64,000 nucleotides of DNA from assembly GCA_019638475.1 (NCBI GenBank), contig JAHBTR010000004.1:176053-240052 (forward strand), in the 5' to 3' direction. Below the pieces are notes generated by a model that saw nothing but the letters and a program-made list of their open reading frames with translations, ran no database searches and was not told the origin of the DNA. The DNA comes from Chitinophagaceae bacterium. GTDB taxonomy: Bacteria > Bacteroidota > Bacteroidia > Chitinophagales > Chitinophagaceae. The first letter of the stretch is position 1; each line of letters begins with the position of its first letter. Both the position numbers and the translations under genes were made by a program. Below are positions 44,054 to 53,382 of this stretch, in pieces.

Positions 44054-44689
44054 ATGGCTAAAGCTAAAAAACCAAAACATGTTGCTGTTGCAGGAAATAT
44101 TGGAGCAGGCAAAACAACTTTGACAGAATTATTAAGTAAACACTATCGTTGGATTCCACAGTTTGAAGACGTTGACCACAATCCTTATTTAATGGATTTT
44201 TATGAAGATATGCCAAGATGGAGTTTTAACTTACAGATTTACTTTTTAAACAGTCGTTTAAACCAGTTATTAGATATACAAAGGGGTACTGAAACTGTTA
44301 TACAAGACAGAACTATTTATGAAGATGCACACATATTTGCTCCTAATCTTCATGACATGGGCTTAATGAGTAAAAGAGATTTTGAAAATTATTTCAAATT
44401 CTTTCAAACATTAAAAACAATGGTTCAACCACCAGATTTATTAATTTATTTAAAAGCATCTGTACCAACATTGGTAGGGCAAATAGAAAAACGTGGCAGA
44501 GAATATGAAGAAAATATTAGGTTGGATTATTTAAAAAAATTGAATGAACTCTACAACAAATGGATAGACAATTATAAGGAAGGTCCTTTATTAATCATAG
44601 ATTGCGATAAAAATAAATTTGCCGAAAGTGATGAACATTTGGGAGAAATTATCAGCAAAGTAGATAGTATGTTGTTTGGTTTATTCTAA
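44054..44689 (+). CDS. Deoxynucleoside kinase
   Basis: 211 residues. P-loop GNIGAGKTT (14-22), the ERS-like QDRTIYEDAHIFAPNLH (about 77-93) and a lid with EKRGREYEENIRLDYL (about 149-164) place it in the dCK/dGK/dNK family. It phosphorylates deoxynucleosides for dNTP salvage; the base preference cannot be told. Cytosolic. It is 15 bases upstream of the DoxX-like gene, so probably cotranscribed with it. Confidence 0.9.
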   Translation: MAKAKKPKHVAVAGNIGAGKTTLTELLSKHYRWIPQFEDVDHNPYLMDFYEDMPRWSFNLQIYFLNSRLNQLLDIQRGTETVIQDRTIYEDAHIFAPNLHDMGLMSKRDFENYFKFFQTLKTMVQPPDLLIYLKASVPTLVGQIEKRGREYEENIRLDYLKKLNELYNKWIDNYKEGPLLIIDCDKNKFAESDEHLGEIISKVDSMLFGLF

Positions 44690-44704
44690 AAAAATAAATA
44701 ATCA

Positions 44705-45793
44705 ATGCTTACAATTATTAGATGGATTGTTGGTTTACTTTTTATTTTTTCTGGTCTTATTAAAGCTAATGACCCATTAGGGCTTAGTTATAAAATGCAA
44801 GAGTTTTTTGAAGCATGGCATTTAAAAGGATTTCATGATTATACTTTAGCCGCTGCTTATGTAATGAATGTTTTAGAAGTAGTAGCAGGTATAGCAGTCA
44901 TAGTAGGTTGGCAAATGAAACGTTTTGCATGGCTGCTTTTATTACTCATTATTTTCTTTACTTTTCTTACAGCTTATGTTTTATTTTCTGGCAAAATACA
45001 TGCTTGTGGTTGCTTTGGAGATTGTGTGCCACTAACACCTACTCAAACATTTGTAAAAGACATTGCTTTATTGTTGCTAATTCTTGTTTTATTTTTTAAT
45101 GCTAAAAAAGTAAAGCCATTATTTAGCAAAAAAATATCTATTCTTGTTATTACTATTTCTTTTTTACTTACTACTGCATTACAATCTTATGCTTTGAAAT
45201 ATTTACCAATATTAGATTGTTTGCCTTATGCCAAAACAAAAAATATACAAGAAGGAATGAAATTGTCAGAAGGTGCAGTACCTGATAGTTTTGCTATAAC
45301 TTTTAAATATAAAAAGAATAATCAAGTAATAGAATTTGACCAAAATAATTTTCCAGATGATTTTGATGATTCTTATGAATACATAGATAGGTTTGATAAA
45401 TTAATTAGAAAAGGAACAGCATTACCTGCCATAACAGATTTTTCTTTAACTACTTTATTTGGTACAGATACAACAGAGGCTTTATTAAATAGCCATGAAA
45501 CGTATATAATACTTTTTGCAAAAGATTTTTCTACTATCAACAAATGGAAGAATGGAAATTTAGGCTTGTTAGTAGATGGAGCTAAAAGAAAAAATATACC
45601 TTTTTATATAGCAACAGCAGATGTTAGTACAGCACAAAAATATTTTACTGGCATAACAATTTTGTCTTGCGATGCAACAGTTATTAAAACAGCAGCAAGG
45701 GTTAATCCAACTTATTTCTTAATGAATGGTGCTAAAGTAGTAGATAAATTAAGCTATGCAAGCGAAGGTAAATTATTGAATTGGGTAAAATAG
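44705..45793 (+). CDS. DoxX/MauE-like membrane protein with thioredoxin-fold C-terminus (BT_3928 type)
   Basis: 362 residues. The N-terminal half has four hydrophobic helices of the DoxX/MauE type (about 5-150) starting IIRWIVGLLFIFSGLIKANDPLGLSYKM; a cysteine cluster HACGCFGDC (99-107) sits in a loop. The C-terminal half (about 230-362) is soluble, with thioredoxin-like strands (ETYIILFAKDFS ... IPFYIATADV ... NPTYFLMNGAKVVDKL). Bacteroidota proteins of this kind are thought to transfer electrons to disulfides; the exact role is unproven. Downstream of the kinase gene. Confidence 0.8.
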   Translation: MLTIIRWIVGLLFIFSGLIKANDPLGLSYKMQEFFEAWHLKGFHDYTLAAAYVMNVLEVVAGIAVIVGWQMKRFAWLLLLLIIFFTFLTAYVLFSGKIHACGCFGDCVPLTPTQTFVKDIALLLLILVLFFNAKKVKPLFSKKISILVITISFLLTTALQSYALKYLPILDCLPYAKTKNIQEGMKLSEGAVPDSFAITFKYKKNNQVIEFDQNNFPDDFDDSYEYIDRFDKLIRKGTALPAITDFSLTTLFGTDTTEALLNSHETYIILFAKDFSTINKWKNGNLGLLVDGAKRKNIPFYIATADVSTAQKYFTGITILSCDATVIKTAARVNPTYFLMNGAKVVDKLSYASEGKLLNWVK

Positions 45794-45816
45794 CTTAAAT
45801 AATTTTTTAGCTAATG

Positions 45817-45867
45817 TACAAATTCATAATTCAAAATTTATAATTCATAATTCATAATTCTCAACTC
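45817..45867. repeat. AATTCATAATTC-type low-complexity tract
   Basis: Repeated AATTCATAATTC/AAATTTATAATT units directly before the OppB-like gene. Common kind of AT-rich spacer in Bacteroidota; no function assigned. Confidence 0.55.
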
Positions 45868-45873
45868 CTCCAA

Positions 45874-46911
45874 ATGCTTCATTCTATCATAAAAAAAATA
45901 TTGTATGGGCTGTTAGTAATGGCAGGAGTAGTAGTAATTGTATTCTTTTTATTTCAAGGGTTTGGAGACCCAGCAAGATTAGTAATAGGGCAAACAGGCG
46001 ATAGTGCTACTATTAAAAATATTAGAAAAGAATTGGCTTTAGACAAACCAAAATGGCAACAATTTGCTTTATACCTTAATGATGTTAGCCCCATTGGTTT
46101 TTATTCAAAACAAGAAAGAACAGAAAAAAATATTAAAGGAATTTTTGTGGGTAATGCAGGTATAAAATTGCCTTATTTAAGACGTAGTTATCAAAGCAAA
46201 AAAAATGTAAGTGAAATATTGGCTGAGGCTTTGCCTCAAACTGCTTTATTAGCTATATCAGCTATGATAATTGCCGTAGTGTTTGGCATTTTTTTAGGCG
46301 TAATAGCTGCTGTAAAACAAAATACTTGGTTAGATACAAGTAGTGTATTTGCAAGTGTTGTAGGCATTTCTGCTCCATCTTTTTTTATGGGAATAGTGTT
46401 GGCATATTTATTTGGATTTGTATTTAGCCATTATACTGGTTTGCCATTAACAGGCAGTTTATATGAAATAGATGCTTTTGGTGGTAAACAATTACAACTG
46501 AAAAATTTACTATTACCTGCTATTACATTAGGCATTAGACCATTGGCTATTATAACACAACTTACCAGAAGCTCTATGTTAGATGTGCTAAATCAAGATT
46601 ATATAAGAACTGCTTATGCCAAAGGATTGTCAAAAAAAGTAATTGTTTTTAAACATGCTTTGCGAAATGCTTTAAATCCTGTTATTACAGCTATTACTGG
46701 TTGGTTTGCAGAATTATTGGCTGGTGCATTTTTTGTAGAATATATTTTTGGTTGGAATGGTATTGGAAAACTTACAGTAAATGCTTTAGAAAATGTAGAT
46801 TTTCCTGTAGTAATGGGTAGTGTTTTATTAACTGCTGCATTTTTTGTAGTAGTCAATATTTTATCAGATATTTTATATAGCCTTATTGACCCAAGAATAA
46901 AATTAGAATAG
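45874..46911 (+). CDS. OppB/DppB-type ABC transporter permease (orphan)
   Basis: 345 residues. Six helices with the peptide-permease pattern; the EAA loop is TAYAKGLSKKVIVFKHALRNALNPVITAITG (about 247-277), and the N-terminal GDPARLVIGQTGDSATIKNIRKELALD is typical. It forms half of an oligopeptide or nickel channel with an OppC-like partner. No oppC, ATPase or binding-protein gene is adjacent; the next gene is on the other strand. A partner set must lie elsewhere or the system is incomplete. Confidence 0.88.
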   Translation: MLHSIIKKILYGLLVMAGVVVIVFFLFQGFGDPARLVIGQTGDSATIKNIRKELALDKPKWQQFALYLNDVSPIGFYSKQERTEKNIKGIFVGNAGIKLPYLRRSYQSKKNVSEILAEALPQTALLAISAMIIAVVFGIFLGVIAAVKQNTWLDTSSVFASVVGISAPSFFMGIVLAYLFGFVFSHYTGLPLTGSLYEIDAFGGKQLQLKNLLLPAITLGIRPLAIITQLTRSSMLDVLNQDYIRTAYAKGLSKKVIVFKHALRNALNPVITAITGWFAELLAGAFFVEYIFGWNGIGKLTVNALENVDFPVVMGSVLLTAAFFVVVNILSDILYSLIDPRIKLE

Positions 46912-46971
46912 ATGGTTACAAGAAAATAACTACAACAACTTCACCAATATTGTACTTTAGTAGAGTAGTAT

Positions 46972-47913
46972 TTAAAAAGGCTTTTGCAAGGTTGCATAAA
47001 ATTCATTCCAAATTTCTTGCACTACATCAGCAGCAGGTTTTATATCATTAATCATGCTGCTAACTTGTCCTATTTCAAGTTCTCCTTCATTCATATCGCC
47101 TTCAAACATTCCTTTTTTTGCACGGGCTTTTCCTACAATTTCTTTTAATTCATCAGCAGTTGCACCTCTTTCTTCTGCTTCTTTTATTTTTTCTGCAAAT
47201 TTATTTTTGAGTAACCTTACTGGCACTGTTTTTTTAAGGTGCAACATAGTATCTCCTTCATTGGCTTGTATAATAGCTTCTTTAAAATGTTGATGACTTG
47301 ATGCTTCGTTTGTACAAACAAATCTGCTACCAATTTGTACTGCATCTGCACCTAAAATCATTGCAGCAAGCATTTGCTTTCCTGTAGCTATGCCACCTGC
47401 TGCTATTAATGGAATATTGATAGCTTTTCTTACAGCAGGAATTAAAACCAATGTAGTAGTTTCTTCTCTTCCATTATGACCACCTGCTTCAAAACCTTCA
47501 GCTACAACAGCATCGCAACCTGCTGCTGCTGCTTTTTTTGCAAAAAAACTACTGCTTACTACATGCACTACTTTAATACCTTTTTCTTTTAAAATGGGGG
47601 TCCATGTTTTAGGATTACCAGCACTGGTAAAAACAATAGGAATTTTTTCTTCTATAATTGTTTGAATGTGTTTATCAATATCAGGATATAATAATGGAAG
47701 ATTAATAGCAAAAGGTTTGTTAGTAGCTGCTTTGCATTTAGTAATATGTTCTTTTAATACATTTGGATACATGCTTCCTGCACCAATAATGCCCAAACCA
47801 CCTGCATTGCTTACAGCACTTGCCAAACGCCATCCACTTGCCCAAATCATTCCTGCTTGAATAATGGGGTATTGAATATTGAAAAGCTCTGTAATTCTGT
47901 TAGAAAAATTCAT
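46972..47913 (-). CDS. FMN-dependent nitronate monooxygenase/FabK-like enzyme
   Basis: 313 residues of a TIM-barrel FMN enzyme. PIIQAGMIWASGWRLASAVSNAGGLGIIGAG (16-46), CDAVVAEGFEAGGHNG (about 133-148), IPLIAAGGIATGKQMLAAMILGADAVQIGSRFVCT are the family blocks; the His in GGHNG is the catalytic candidate. Members are nitronate monooxygenases or enoyl-ACP reductase II; the C-terminal insert (FAEKIKEAEERGATADELKE) resembles FabK-like relatives. Cannot choose between the two from sequence. Downstream of the mutase gene (30-base gap). Confidence 0.85.
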   Translation of the reverse strand: MNFSNRITELFNIQYPIIQAGMIWASGWRLASAVSNAGGLGIIGAGSMYPNVLKEHITKCKAATNKPFAINLPLLYPDIDKHIQTIIEEKIPIVFTSAGNPKTWTPILKEKGIKVVHVVSSSFFAKKAAAAGCDAVVAEGFEAGGHNGREETTTLVLIPAVRKAINIPLIAAGGIATGKQMLAAMILGADAVQIGSRFVCTNEASSHQHFKEAIIQANEGDTMLHLKKTVPVRLLKNKFAEKIKEAEERGATADELKEIVGKARAKKGMFEGDMNEGELEIGQVSSMINDIKPAADVVQEIWNEFYATLQKPF

Positions 47914-47943
47914 ACAATAATTTAGGTAATGTGAAATAAAATT

Positions 47944-49668
47944 TTACAAGTTCATACTTTTAATAATGCCTTTAATTTTATTTTCTAATTCGGCAAATTT
48001 TATATCATAATCTGCTTTGTTGGTTAATTCAGTTTTAACGCTGAAATAAAATTTTATTTTAGGCTCTGTACCACTCGGTCTTGCAGAAATTTTGCTTCCA
48101 TCTGCTGTTATAAATTGCAATACATTGCTTTTAGGCAAATCAATTTTCCATTCATCACCATGCTCAAAATTTTTGCCTGTTTGTTTTTCATAATCTAATA
48201 GCTGAACTACTTTGCTGCCATTAATTTCTTTTGGAGGATTGCTTCTATAACCTTCCATCATATCAGCAATTTCTTTTTGCCCATTCATTCCTTTTTTGGT
48301 AATGCTTACTAAAGATTCATAGTAAAAACCATATTGAATATATAAGTCTATTAATTTATCATACAATGCTCTACCTTGTTCTTTTTCATAAGCAGCCATT
48401 TCGCATAATAGGGCTACAGCACTTACAGCATCTTTATCTCTTGTACCTTGACCAATCATTAAACCAAAACTTTCTTCTCCACCAACAATATAATTTTTCT
48501 CTTGTTCTTTTTCTCTTATCATACTGGCTATCCATTTAAAACCTGTTAAAACACTAAAGCCATGTACATTATTTTTCTTAGCAATTTCAAGAGCCATATC
48601 TGTAGATACAATGGTAGAAATAACCATATCATTTGCTTTAGCTATTCCTTTGCTTTTACGAGCTTCAATTATATAAGCAAATGCCAAAGCCAATGTTTGA
48701 TTACCATTCATTAACACCCATTCTCCTTTATGATTTTTTATACCAATACCAACTCTATCACTATCAGGGTCTGTACCACATAAAATATCTGCATCAATAG
48801 CAATAGCTTTTTTCAAACCCATACTCATAGCTTCTGTTTCTTCTGGATTTGGATAAACAACAGTTGGAAAATTTCCATCTGGAGTAGCTTGTTCTTCTAC
48901 AATAGTAATATTGGTAAAACCAAAACGTTTTAATGTTTCTGGCACAATGGTAATACCTGTTCCATGAATAGGTGTGTAAACAATTTTTAAATCATGTTGT
49001 TTAGCAATTACTTCAGGGTAAATACTTAAATCTTTTACCATTTTCATATAAGCATCATCCATTTCTTTACCCATAATGGTAATATTTTTTTCATTGCCAT
49101 TCCATTTTACTTCATCTACACTGCTGATAGCTTCTACTTCTTTAATAACATTTTTATCGTGTGGAGGCACAAGTTGGCTACCATCATTCCAATAGGCTTT
49201 GTAACCATTATATTCTTTAGGGTTATGGCTTGCAGTACACACTACACCTGCTTTACAACCTAAATAACGAATAGCAAAACTTAATTCTGGTGTAGGTCTT
49301 AATGCTTCAAACAAAAAAACTTTTATACCATTAGCTGCAAAAACATTGGCTGTTGTTTCTGCAAAAAATCTACTATTATTTCTGCTATCATGCCCTATGG
49401 CTACTTTTATTTCTTCATTTCCAAATACTTTTTTCAAATAATTACTAAAGCCTTGTGTAGCCATACCAACTGTATATTTGTTCATTCTATTAGTGCCTAC
49501 ACCCATAATACCTCGTAAGCCACCTGTACCAAATTCAAGGTTTTTATAAAAACTTTCTGTAAGTTCTTGCTCTCTTTCAGTTTGCAATTTTTTGATAGCA
49601 GCTTTAGTTGCATCATCATAGTTTCCTTGCAACCATTCATTTACTTTATTTAAAATAGTACTGTCCAT
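47944..49668 (-). CDS. Phosphoglucomutase/phosphomannomutase
   Basis: 574 residues in four domains of the alpha-D-phosphohexomutase family. Active-site phosphoserine S147 in VCTASHNPKEYNGYKAYW, metal loop GTDPDSDRVGI (about 295), sugar-binding GGEESFG (about 394) and phosphate-binding RPSGTEPKIKFYF (about 542). The length and FGTGGLRGIMGVGTNRMN start match PGM/PMM bifunctional type. Interconverts glucose or mannose 6- and 1-phosphates for cell envelope sugars. Transcribed toward the FMN enzyme gene. Confidence 0.95.
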   Translation of the reverse strand: MDSTILNKVNEWLQGNYDDATKAAIKKLQTEREQELTESFYKNLEFGTGGLRGIMGVGTNRMNKYTVGMATQGFSNYLKKVFGNEEIKVAIGHDSRNNSRFFAETTANVFAANGIKVFLFEALRPTPELSFAIRYLGCKAGVVCTASHNPKEYNGYKAYWNDGSQLVPPHDKNVIKEVEAISSVDEVKWNGNEKNITIMGKEMDDAYMKMVKDLSIYPEVIAKQHDLKIVYTPIHGTGITIVPETLKRFGFTNITIVEEQATPDGNFPTVVYPNPEETEAMSMGLKKAIAIDADILCGTDPDSDRVGIGIKNHKGEWVLMNGNQTLALAFAYIIEARKSKGIAKANDMVISTIVSTDMALEIAKKNNVHGFSVLTGFKWIASMIREKEQEKNYIVGGEESFGLMIGQGTRDKDAVSAVALLCEMAAYEKEQGRALYDKLIDLYIQYGFYYESLVSITKKGMNGQKEIADMMEGYRSNPPKEINGSKVVQLLDYEKQTGKNFEHGDEWKIDLPKSNVLQFITADGSKISARPSGTEPKIKFYFSVKTELTNKADYDIKFAELENKIKGIIKSMNL

Positions 49669-49770
49669 ATTCTATTGTTTTAAAATTTATTTACTTTGTA
49701 AAACGCAAGTTTAAGTATATTTAATCATTTATTTTAAATAATCTAATCTTGCATTTTGAAAGTTTATTGT

Positions 49771-50784
49771 ATGAAGATGAATAGAAGGATATTATATTGT
49801 TTAATAGGATTGTGTTATTTAATTATTTCACAAGAAACTAAAGGACAAAATTTATTTAGTGTAGATAGTGCTAATTTTTTTACTTATAGAAATAATGCCA
49901 CATTCAATAAGATAGATAATACAACTTTGCTTTCAGCACAAGAAAGAAAGAAAAGAGTACGCCTTGTAGCAGCAACAAATATTGTAGGCTACGGTGGTGC
50001 AATGATTGGTTTATATCAAGCATGGTATAAAGATTATCCTCAAGGAAAATTTCGTTTTTTTAATGATAATGCAGAGTGGTTACAAGTAGATAAAGCTGGT
50101 CATACTTATAGTGCTTATGTAGAAAGTAAAGCAAGTATGGAATTATGGCGATGGGCAGGTTTACCACGCAAACAACGTATTTGGATTGGTGGCTTAAGTG
50201 GTGCAGCTTATCAAACAATTATTGAAGTATTGGATGGCTTTAGTGCAGAGTGGGGTTGGAGTTGGGGCGATTTTGCTGCTAATTGTATTGGAAGTGGATT
50301 ATTAATATCGCAAGAATTATTATGGGATGAACAAAGAATTGACTTAAAATTTTCTTTTCATAAAGTAAAATATAAAGACCCTGTTTTGCATGAAAGAGCT
50401 AATAAACTGTATGGTAAAAGTTTTTTAAATAGAATGTTGAAAGATTATAATGGACAAACGTATTGGTTGAGTGCTAATTTGAAATCTTTTTTTCCAAAAA
50501 GTAATTTGCCTTCTTGGTTAAATGTTGCAGTAGGTTATGGTGCTGATGGCATGTTTGGTGCTGATGATAATATTTGGAAAGATGCCAATGGCAATGTAAT
50601 TGATAGAAGTGATATAGCACGTTATAGACAATGGTATATTGCACCAGACATTAATCTTACTAAAATAAAAACAAAAAATAAACTGTTGAAAGCAACATTA
50701 TTTGTTTTAAACTCTTTTAAATTTCCTGCACCAAGTATAGGATTTAGTAAAAATGGGGTAGAATTTAATTGGCTGCATTTTTAA
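49771..50784 (+). CDS. DUF2279 protein
   Basis: 337 residues from the ATG at 49771; an in-frame TTG five codons upstream is less likely. A short signal-like segment (NRRILYCLIGLCYLIISQETKGQ) leads to YfiM/DUF2279 blocks: YDKAGHTYSAYV-like KAGHTYSAYVESKASMELWRWAGLPRKQ (about 105-132), GGLSGAAYQTIIEVLDGFSAEWGWSWGDFAANCIG and a long C-terminal part. The family is a predicted envelope protein with membrane-embedded conserved His/Asp/Glu; function unknown. Its last four bases overlap the convergent exporter gene. Confidence 0.8.
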   Translation: MKMNRRILYCLIGLCYLIISQETKGQNLFSVDSANFFTYRNNATFNKIDNTTLLSAQERKKRVRLVAATNIVGYGGAMIGLYQAWYKDYPQGKFRFFNDNAEWLQVDKAGHTYSAYVESKASMELWRWAGLPRKQRIWIGGLSGAAYQTIIEVLDGFSAEWGWSWGDFAANCIGSGLLISQELLWDEQRIDLKFSFHKVKYKDPVLHERANKLYGKSFLNRMLKDYNGQTYWLSANLKSFFPKSNLPSWLNVAVGYGADGMFGADDNIWKDANGNVIDRSDIARYRQWYIAPDINLTKIKTKNKLLKATLFVLNSFKFPAPSIGFSKNGVEFNWLHF

Positions 50785-52580
50785 GCAGTAACCAAAGTTT
50801 TTCTTTCACCAATTTGTTGCCTCCACATGGCATAGTACAAACCTTTTTCTGCTAATAGTTGTTGGTGTGTACCTGTTTCTGCTACTTGACCTTTTTCTAA
50901 AACAAAAATTTTATCTGCATGCATTATAGTACTAAGCCTATGAGCAATCATGATAGTAATTTGTTTTTTCTCATTACTTATTTGCTTAATGGTATTGGTA
51001 ATTTCTTCTTCTGTTATACTATCTAATGCACTAGTAGCTTCATCAAAAATTAGTAAGTGAGGATTTCTTAATAATGCTCTTGCAATAGATATTCTTTGCT
51101 TTTCTCCACCACTTAATTTTAAGCCTCCTTCACCAATCATGGTGTTAATGCCTTTTTCTGCACGTTGTAATAAATTTTGACAACTTGCTTTTTGTAAAGC
51201 ATCTTGTAAATTATCTTCAGTAGCATGTGCATTTACAAACAATAAATTTTCTTTTATAGTTCCTGCAAATAAATTAGTGTCTTGTGTTACAAAACCAATT
51301 TGTGTTCTTAATTCATCAAAATCTATATCATTACCATTTATTTGATTGTACAAAATATTGCCTTCTAAAGGACGATATAAACCCACTAATAATTTTACTA
51401 AAGTACTTTTACCACTACCACTTGGACCAACAAAAGCTACAGTTTCTCCTTCATTTACAGTAAAGGAAATATTTTCAAGAGCATTGTATTGAGCAGTAGC
51501 ATGTTTAAATGTTACATTAGTAAAAGATAGTGTTTCAATAATGCCCATAGGTGTTGCAATAGCTGGTTTTGGTTCAGGTGCTTTTTTCATTAATTCATCA
51601 AACTTTAATAATGATGCTTGTGCTTCTCTATAACTTAAAATAATATTGCCAATTTCTTGCATGGGTCCAAAAATGAAAAAGCTGTAAAACTGTAAAGAAA
51701 TAAATTGACCAGTGGTAAGAACATCTCTAAAAATAAGCCACAATAAAGTGAATGTGATAATCTGTCTTAAAAAATTAATTAATGTGCCTTGTATAAAACT
51801 AAGTGTTCTAAGGCTTTTTACTTTTTTTAATTCAAGCCCTAAAATTTTGTAAGTATTGTTGTTTAAACGTATTACTTCTTCATTGGTTAAACCAAGACTT
51901 TTTACCAACTCTACATTTCTTAGACTTTCTGTTGTAGAGCCAGCCAATACTGTTGTTTCTTTAAATATATTTTTCTGAATTGTTTTAATTTTTTTACTCA
52001 ATAAACTTGTTGCTACACCTATTAAAATTGAACCTCCCATATATATAGGAACAATAGACCAATGTAATTTAAAAGCATATACTGAAACAAAAACAACGCT
52101 TACAATAATGCTAAAAAATACATTGATAAAATAGGCAATAAATTTTTCTGTATCTGCTCTTACTTTGGTTAAGATAGATAAAGTTTCGCCACTTCTTTGG
52201 TCTTCAAATTCTTGAAAAGGAAGTTTCATACTGTGTTTTAAACCATCAGTAAAAATACCTGCACCAAATTTTTGAATAATAACATTGACTGTATAATCTT
52301 GAAAGGCTTTAGCAATACGACTCACCATTGCTGTACCTACTAACAGCAATAAAAAATATAATAAACCATGATACACTTCATTGCCAAAAATAAATTCATG
52401 TTCTGTTCTTAACAATGTTTTACTGGTATCAAAATGTTTAGGATGGTTAGCAAATAAATCAATAATTTTTCCTACCAATAAAGGGTCTAACAATGAAAAG
52501 ACCTGATTAATAGTTGCTAAAAAAAATGTTAGAGCTACCAACCATTTGTAAGGTTTAAGGTAGTGAATTAGTATTTTCAT
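50781..52580 (-). CDS. ABC exporter, MsbA/LmrA-like half transporter
   Basis: 599 residues: six-helix membrane domain (1-320) and ATPase domain (about 340-599) with Walker A GPSGSGKST (about 378-386), Q-loop GFVTQDTN, signature LSGGEKQR, Walker B LLIFDEATSALD and H-loop IAHRLST. Complete half transporter that would act as a homodimer, exporting lipids or drugs. Only gene on its transcript as far as seen; it ends inside the DUF2279 gene's 3' end (four bases). Confidence 0.93.
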   Translation of the reverse strand: MKILIHYLKPYKWLVALTFFLATINQVFSLLDPLLVGKIIDLFANHPKHFDTSKTLLRTEHEFIFGNEVYHGLLYFLLLLVGTAMVSRIAKAFQDYTVNVIIQKFGAGIFTDGLKHSMKLPFQEFEDQRSGETLSILTKVRADTEKFIAYFINVFFSIIVSVVFVSVYAFKLHWSIVPIYMGGSILIGVATSLLSKKIKTIQKNIFKETTVLAGSTTESLRNVELVKSLGLTNEEVIRLNNNTYKILGLELKKVKSLRTLSFIQGTLINFLRQIITFTLLWLIFRDVLTTGQFISLQFYSFFIFGPMQEIGNIILSYREAQASLLKFDELMKKAPEPKPAIATPMGIIETLSFTNVTFKHATAQYNALENISFTVNEGETVAFVGPSGSGKSTLVKLLVGLYRPLEGNILYNQINGNDIDFDELRTQIGFVTQDTNLFAGTIKENLLFVNAHATEDNLQDALQKASCQNLLQRAEKGINTMIGEGGLKLSGGEKQRISIARALLRNPHLLIFDEATSALDSITEEEITNTIKQISNEKKQITIMIAHRLSTIMHADKIFVLEKGQVAETGTHQQLLAEKGLYYAMWRQQIGERKTLVTA

Positions 52581-52610
52581 TGATAGGTATAAAGTTAATT
52601 TATTGTAAAG

Positions 52611-53117
52611 TTAATTCTCTGGATTAATGCCTAACCAAATTTGAAAATAATCATCTACACTGCATTTTACCCTTACATTATTTTGCAATGCTGGTCTCCA
52701 GTTAGGCATTTTTTTTATCATTTCTTTGATGGCATCATTAAAATATTTTTTCAAATCGTTGAAGTATTTAATTTTTTTATCGCTTTTAGATGCTCCATAT
52801 TTTGTACTACCAATGTAAGAAAATTCGCCACTATAAGGAATACCATTTTCATCAATAATAAATTCAAAATGTACTCTTATATATTTGGCAGTATCTCCTT
52901 TACTCACAGTTCGGGCAACAAGAGAATCAAGAGCTGTAAATCTTGACAAATAAAATCTTCTTAATGAATCTTCACCTGCTGCAAATACAGGTTTCTTCTC
53001 TACATAATTGTAATCAAAAATTTTATTATAAAATTGTTTAGCACCAGGGTTGGCATCTCTTTGTGCATATAAACTACATGATAGTAAAAGCAAAAAAATG
53101 ATACAATTGATTTTCAT
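52611..53117 (-). CDS. Secreted protein with TonB-C-like domain
   Basis: 168 residues from the ATG at 53117, which gives a signal peptide (MKINCIIFLLLLSCSLYAQ). The open frame continues upstream to 53318 but only through the family B/A repeats and shows no coding character, so the long version is rejected. The C-terminal part VHFEFIIDENGIPYSGEFSYIG ... LKKYFNDAIKEMIKKMPNWRPALQNNVRVKCSV has the pattern of TonB C-terminal-like domains (conserved P-x-W-x-P-A). No transmembrane helix besides the signal, so it is not an energising TonB. Role unknown. Confidence 0.75.
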   Translation of the reverse strand: MKINCIIFLLLLSCSLYAQRDANPGAKQFYNKIFDYNYVEKKPVFAAGEDSLRRFYLSRFTALDSLVARTVSKGDTAKYIRVHFEFIIDENGIPYSGEFSYIGSTKYGASKSDKKIKYFNDLKKYFNDAIKEMIKKMPNWRPALQNNVRVKCSVDDYFQIWLGINPEN

Positions 53118-53228
53118 ATTCAAAATAATATTTTGAGAAATAGTAAATTTAAGTAAAAATGCAAAATATGATTTTAATTTTTTGTCAGAAAAAAAATATT
53201 TCTTCTTTTTATAGCAGGGGTAGTTAAA

Positions 53229-53256
53229 ATCAGTCAGACGGAACCGTCTGACTGAT
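53229..53256. repeat. Family B GTCTGAC hairpin, copy 3 (perfect)
   Basis: ATCAGTCAGACGG (53229-53241) and CCGTCTGACTGAT (53244-53256) pair perfectly over 13 bases around AA. Followed by TGAAAC, then the family A copy. Confidence 0.9.
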
Positions 53257-53269
53257 GAAACAACAAACA

Positions 53270-53365
53270 TTGTCAGTCTGAGTTTATCGAAGACGATGAA
53301 TTTAAGCATTCTACTCAATCGCTTTCGACATACTTCGACAAACTCAGTATGACAAAAGCTGACAA
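53270..53365. repeat. Family A intergenic palindrome, copy 4
   Basis: TTGTCAGTCTGAGTTTATCG at the left, CATACTTCGACAAACTCAGT right of centre, CTGACAA at the end; 96 bases and nearly the same as 42566-42661. Confidence 0.9.
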
Positions 53366-53382
53366 TTATTTTTTATAGTACA

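Larger units (their letters stand above)
53118..53382. other. Repeat-bearing interval before oxyR
   Basis: 265 bases between same-strand genes. Besides AT-rich DNA it contains a perfect family B hairpin (53229-53256) and a family A palindrome (53270-53365). No gene. Confidence 0.75.

Noticed and set aside
53118..53318. N-terminal extension of the TonB-C-like gene to 53318
   Set aside because: It runs through the intergenic repeats, lacks coding character, and the inner ATG at 53117 starts a clean signal peptide.
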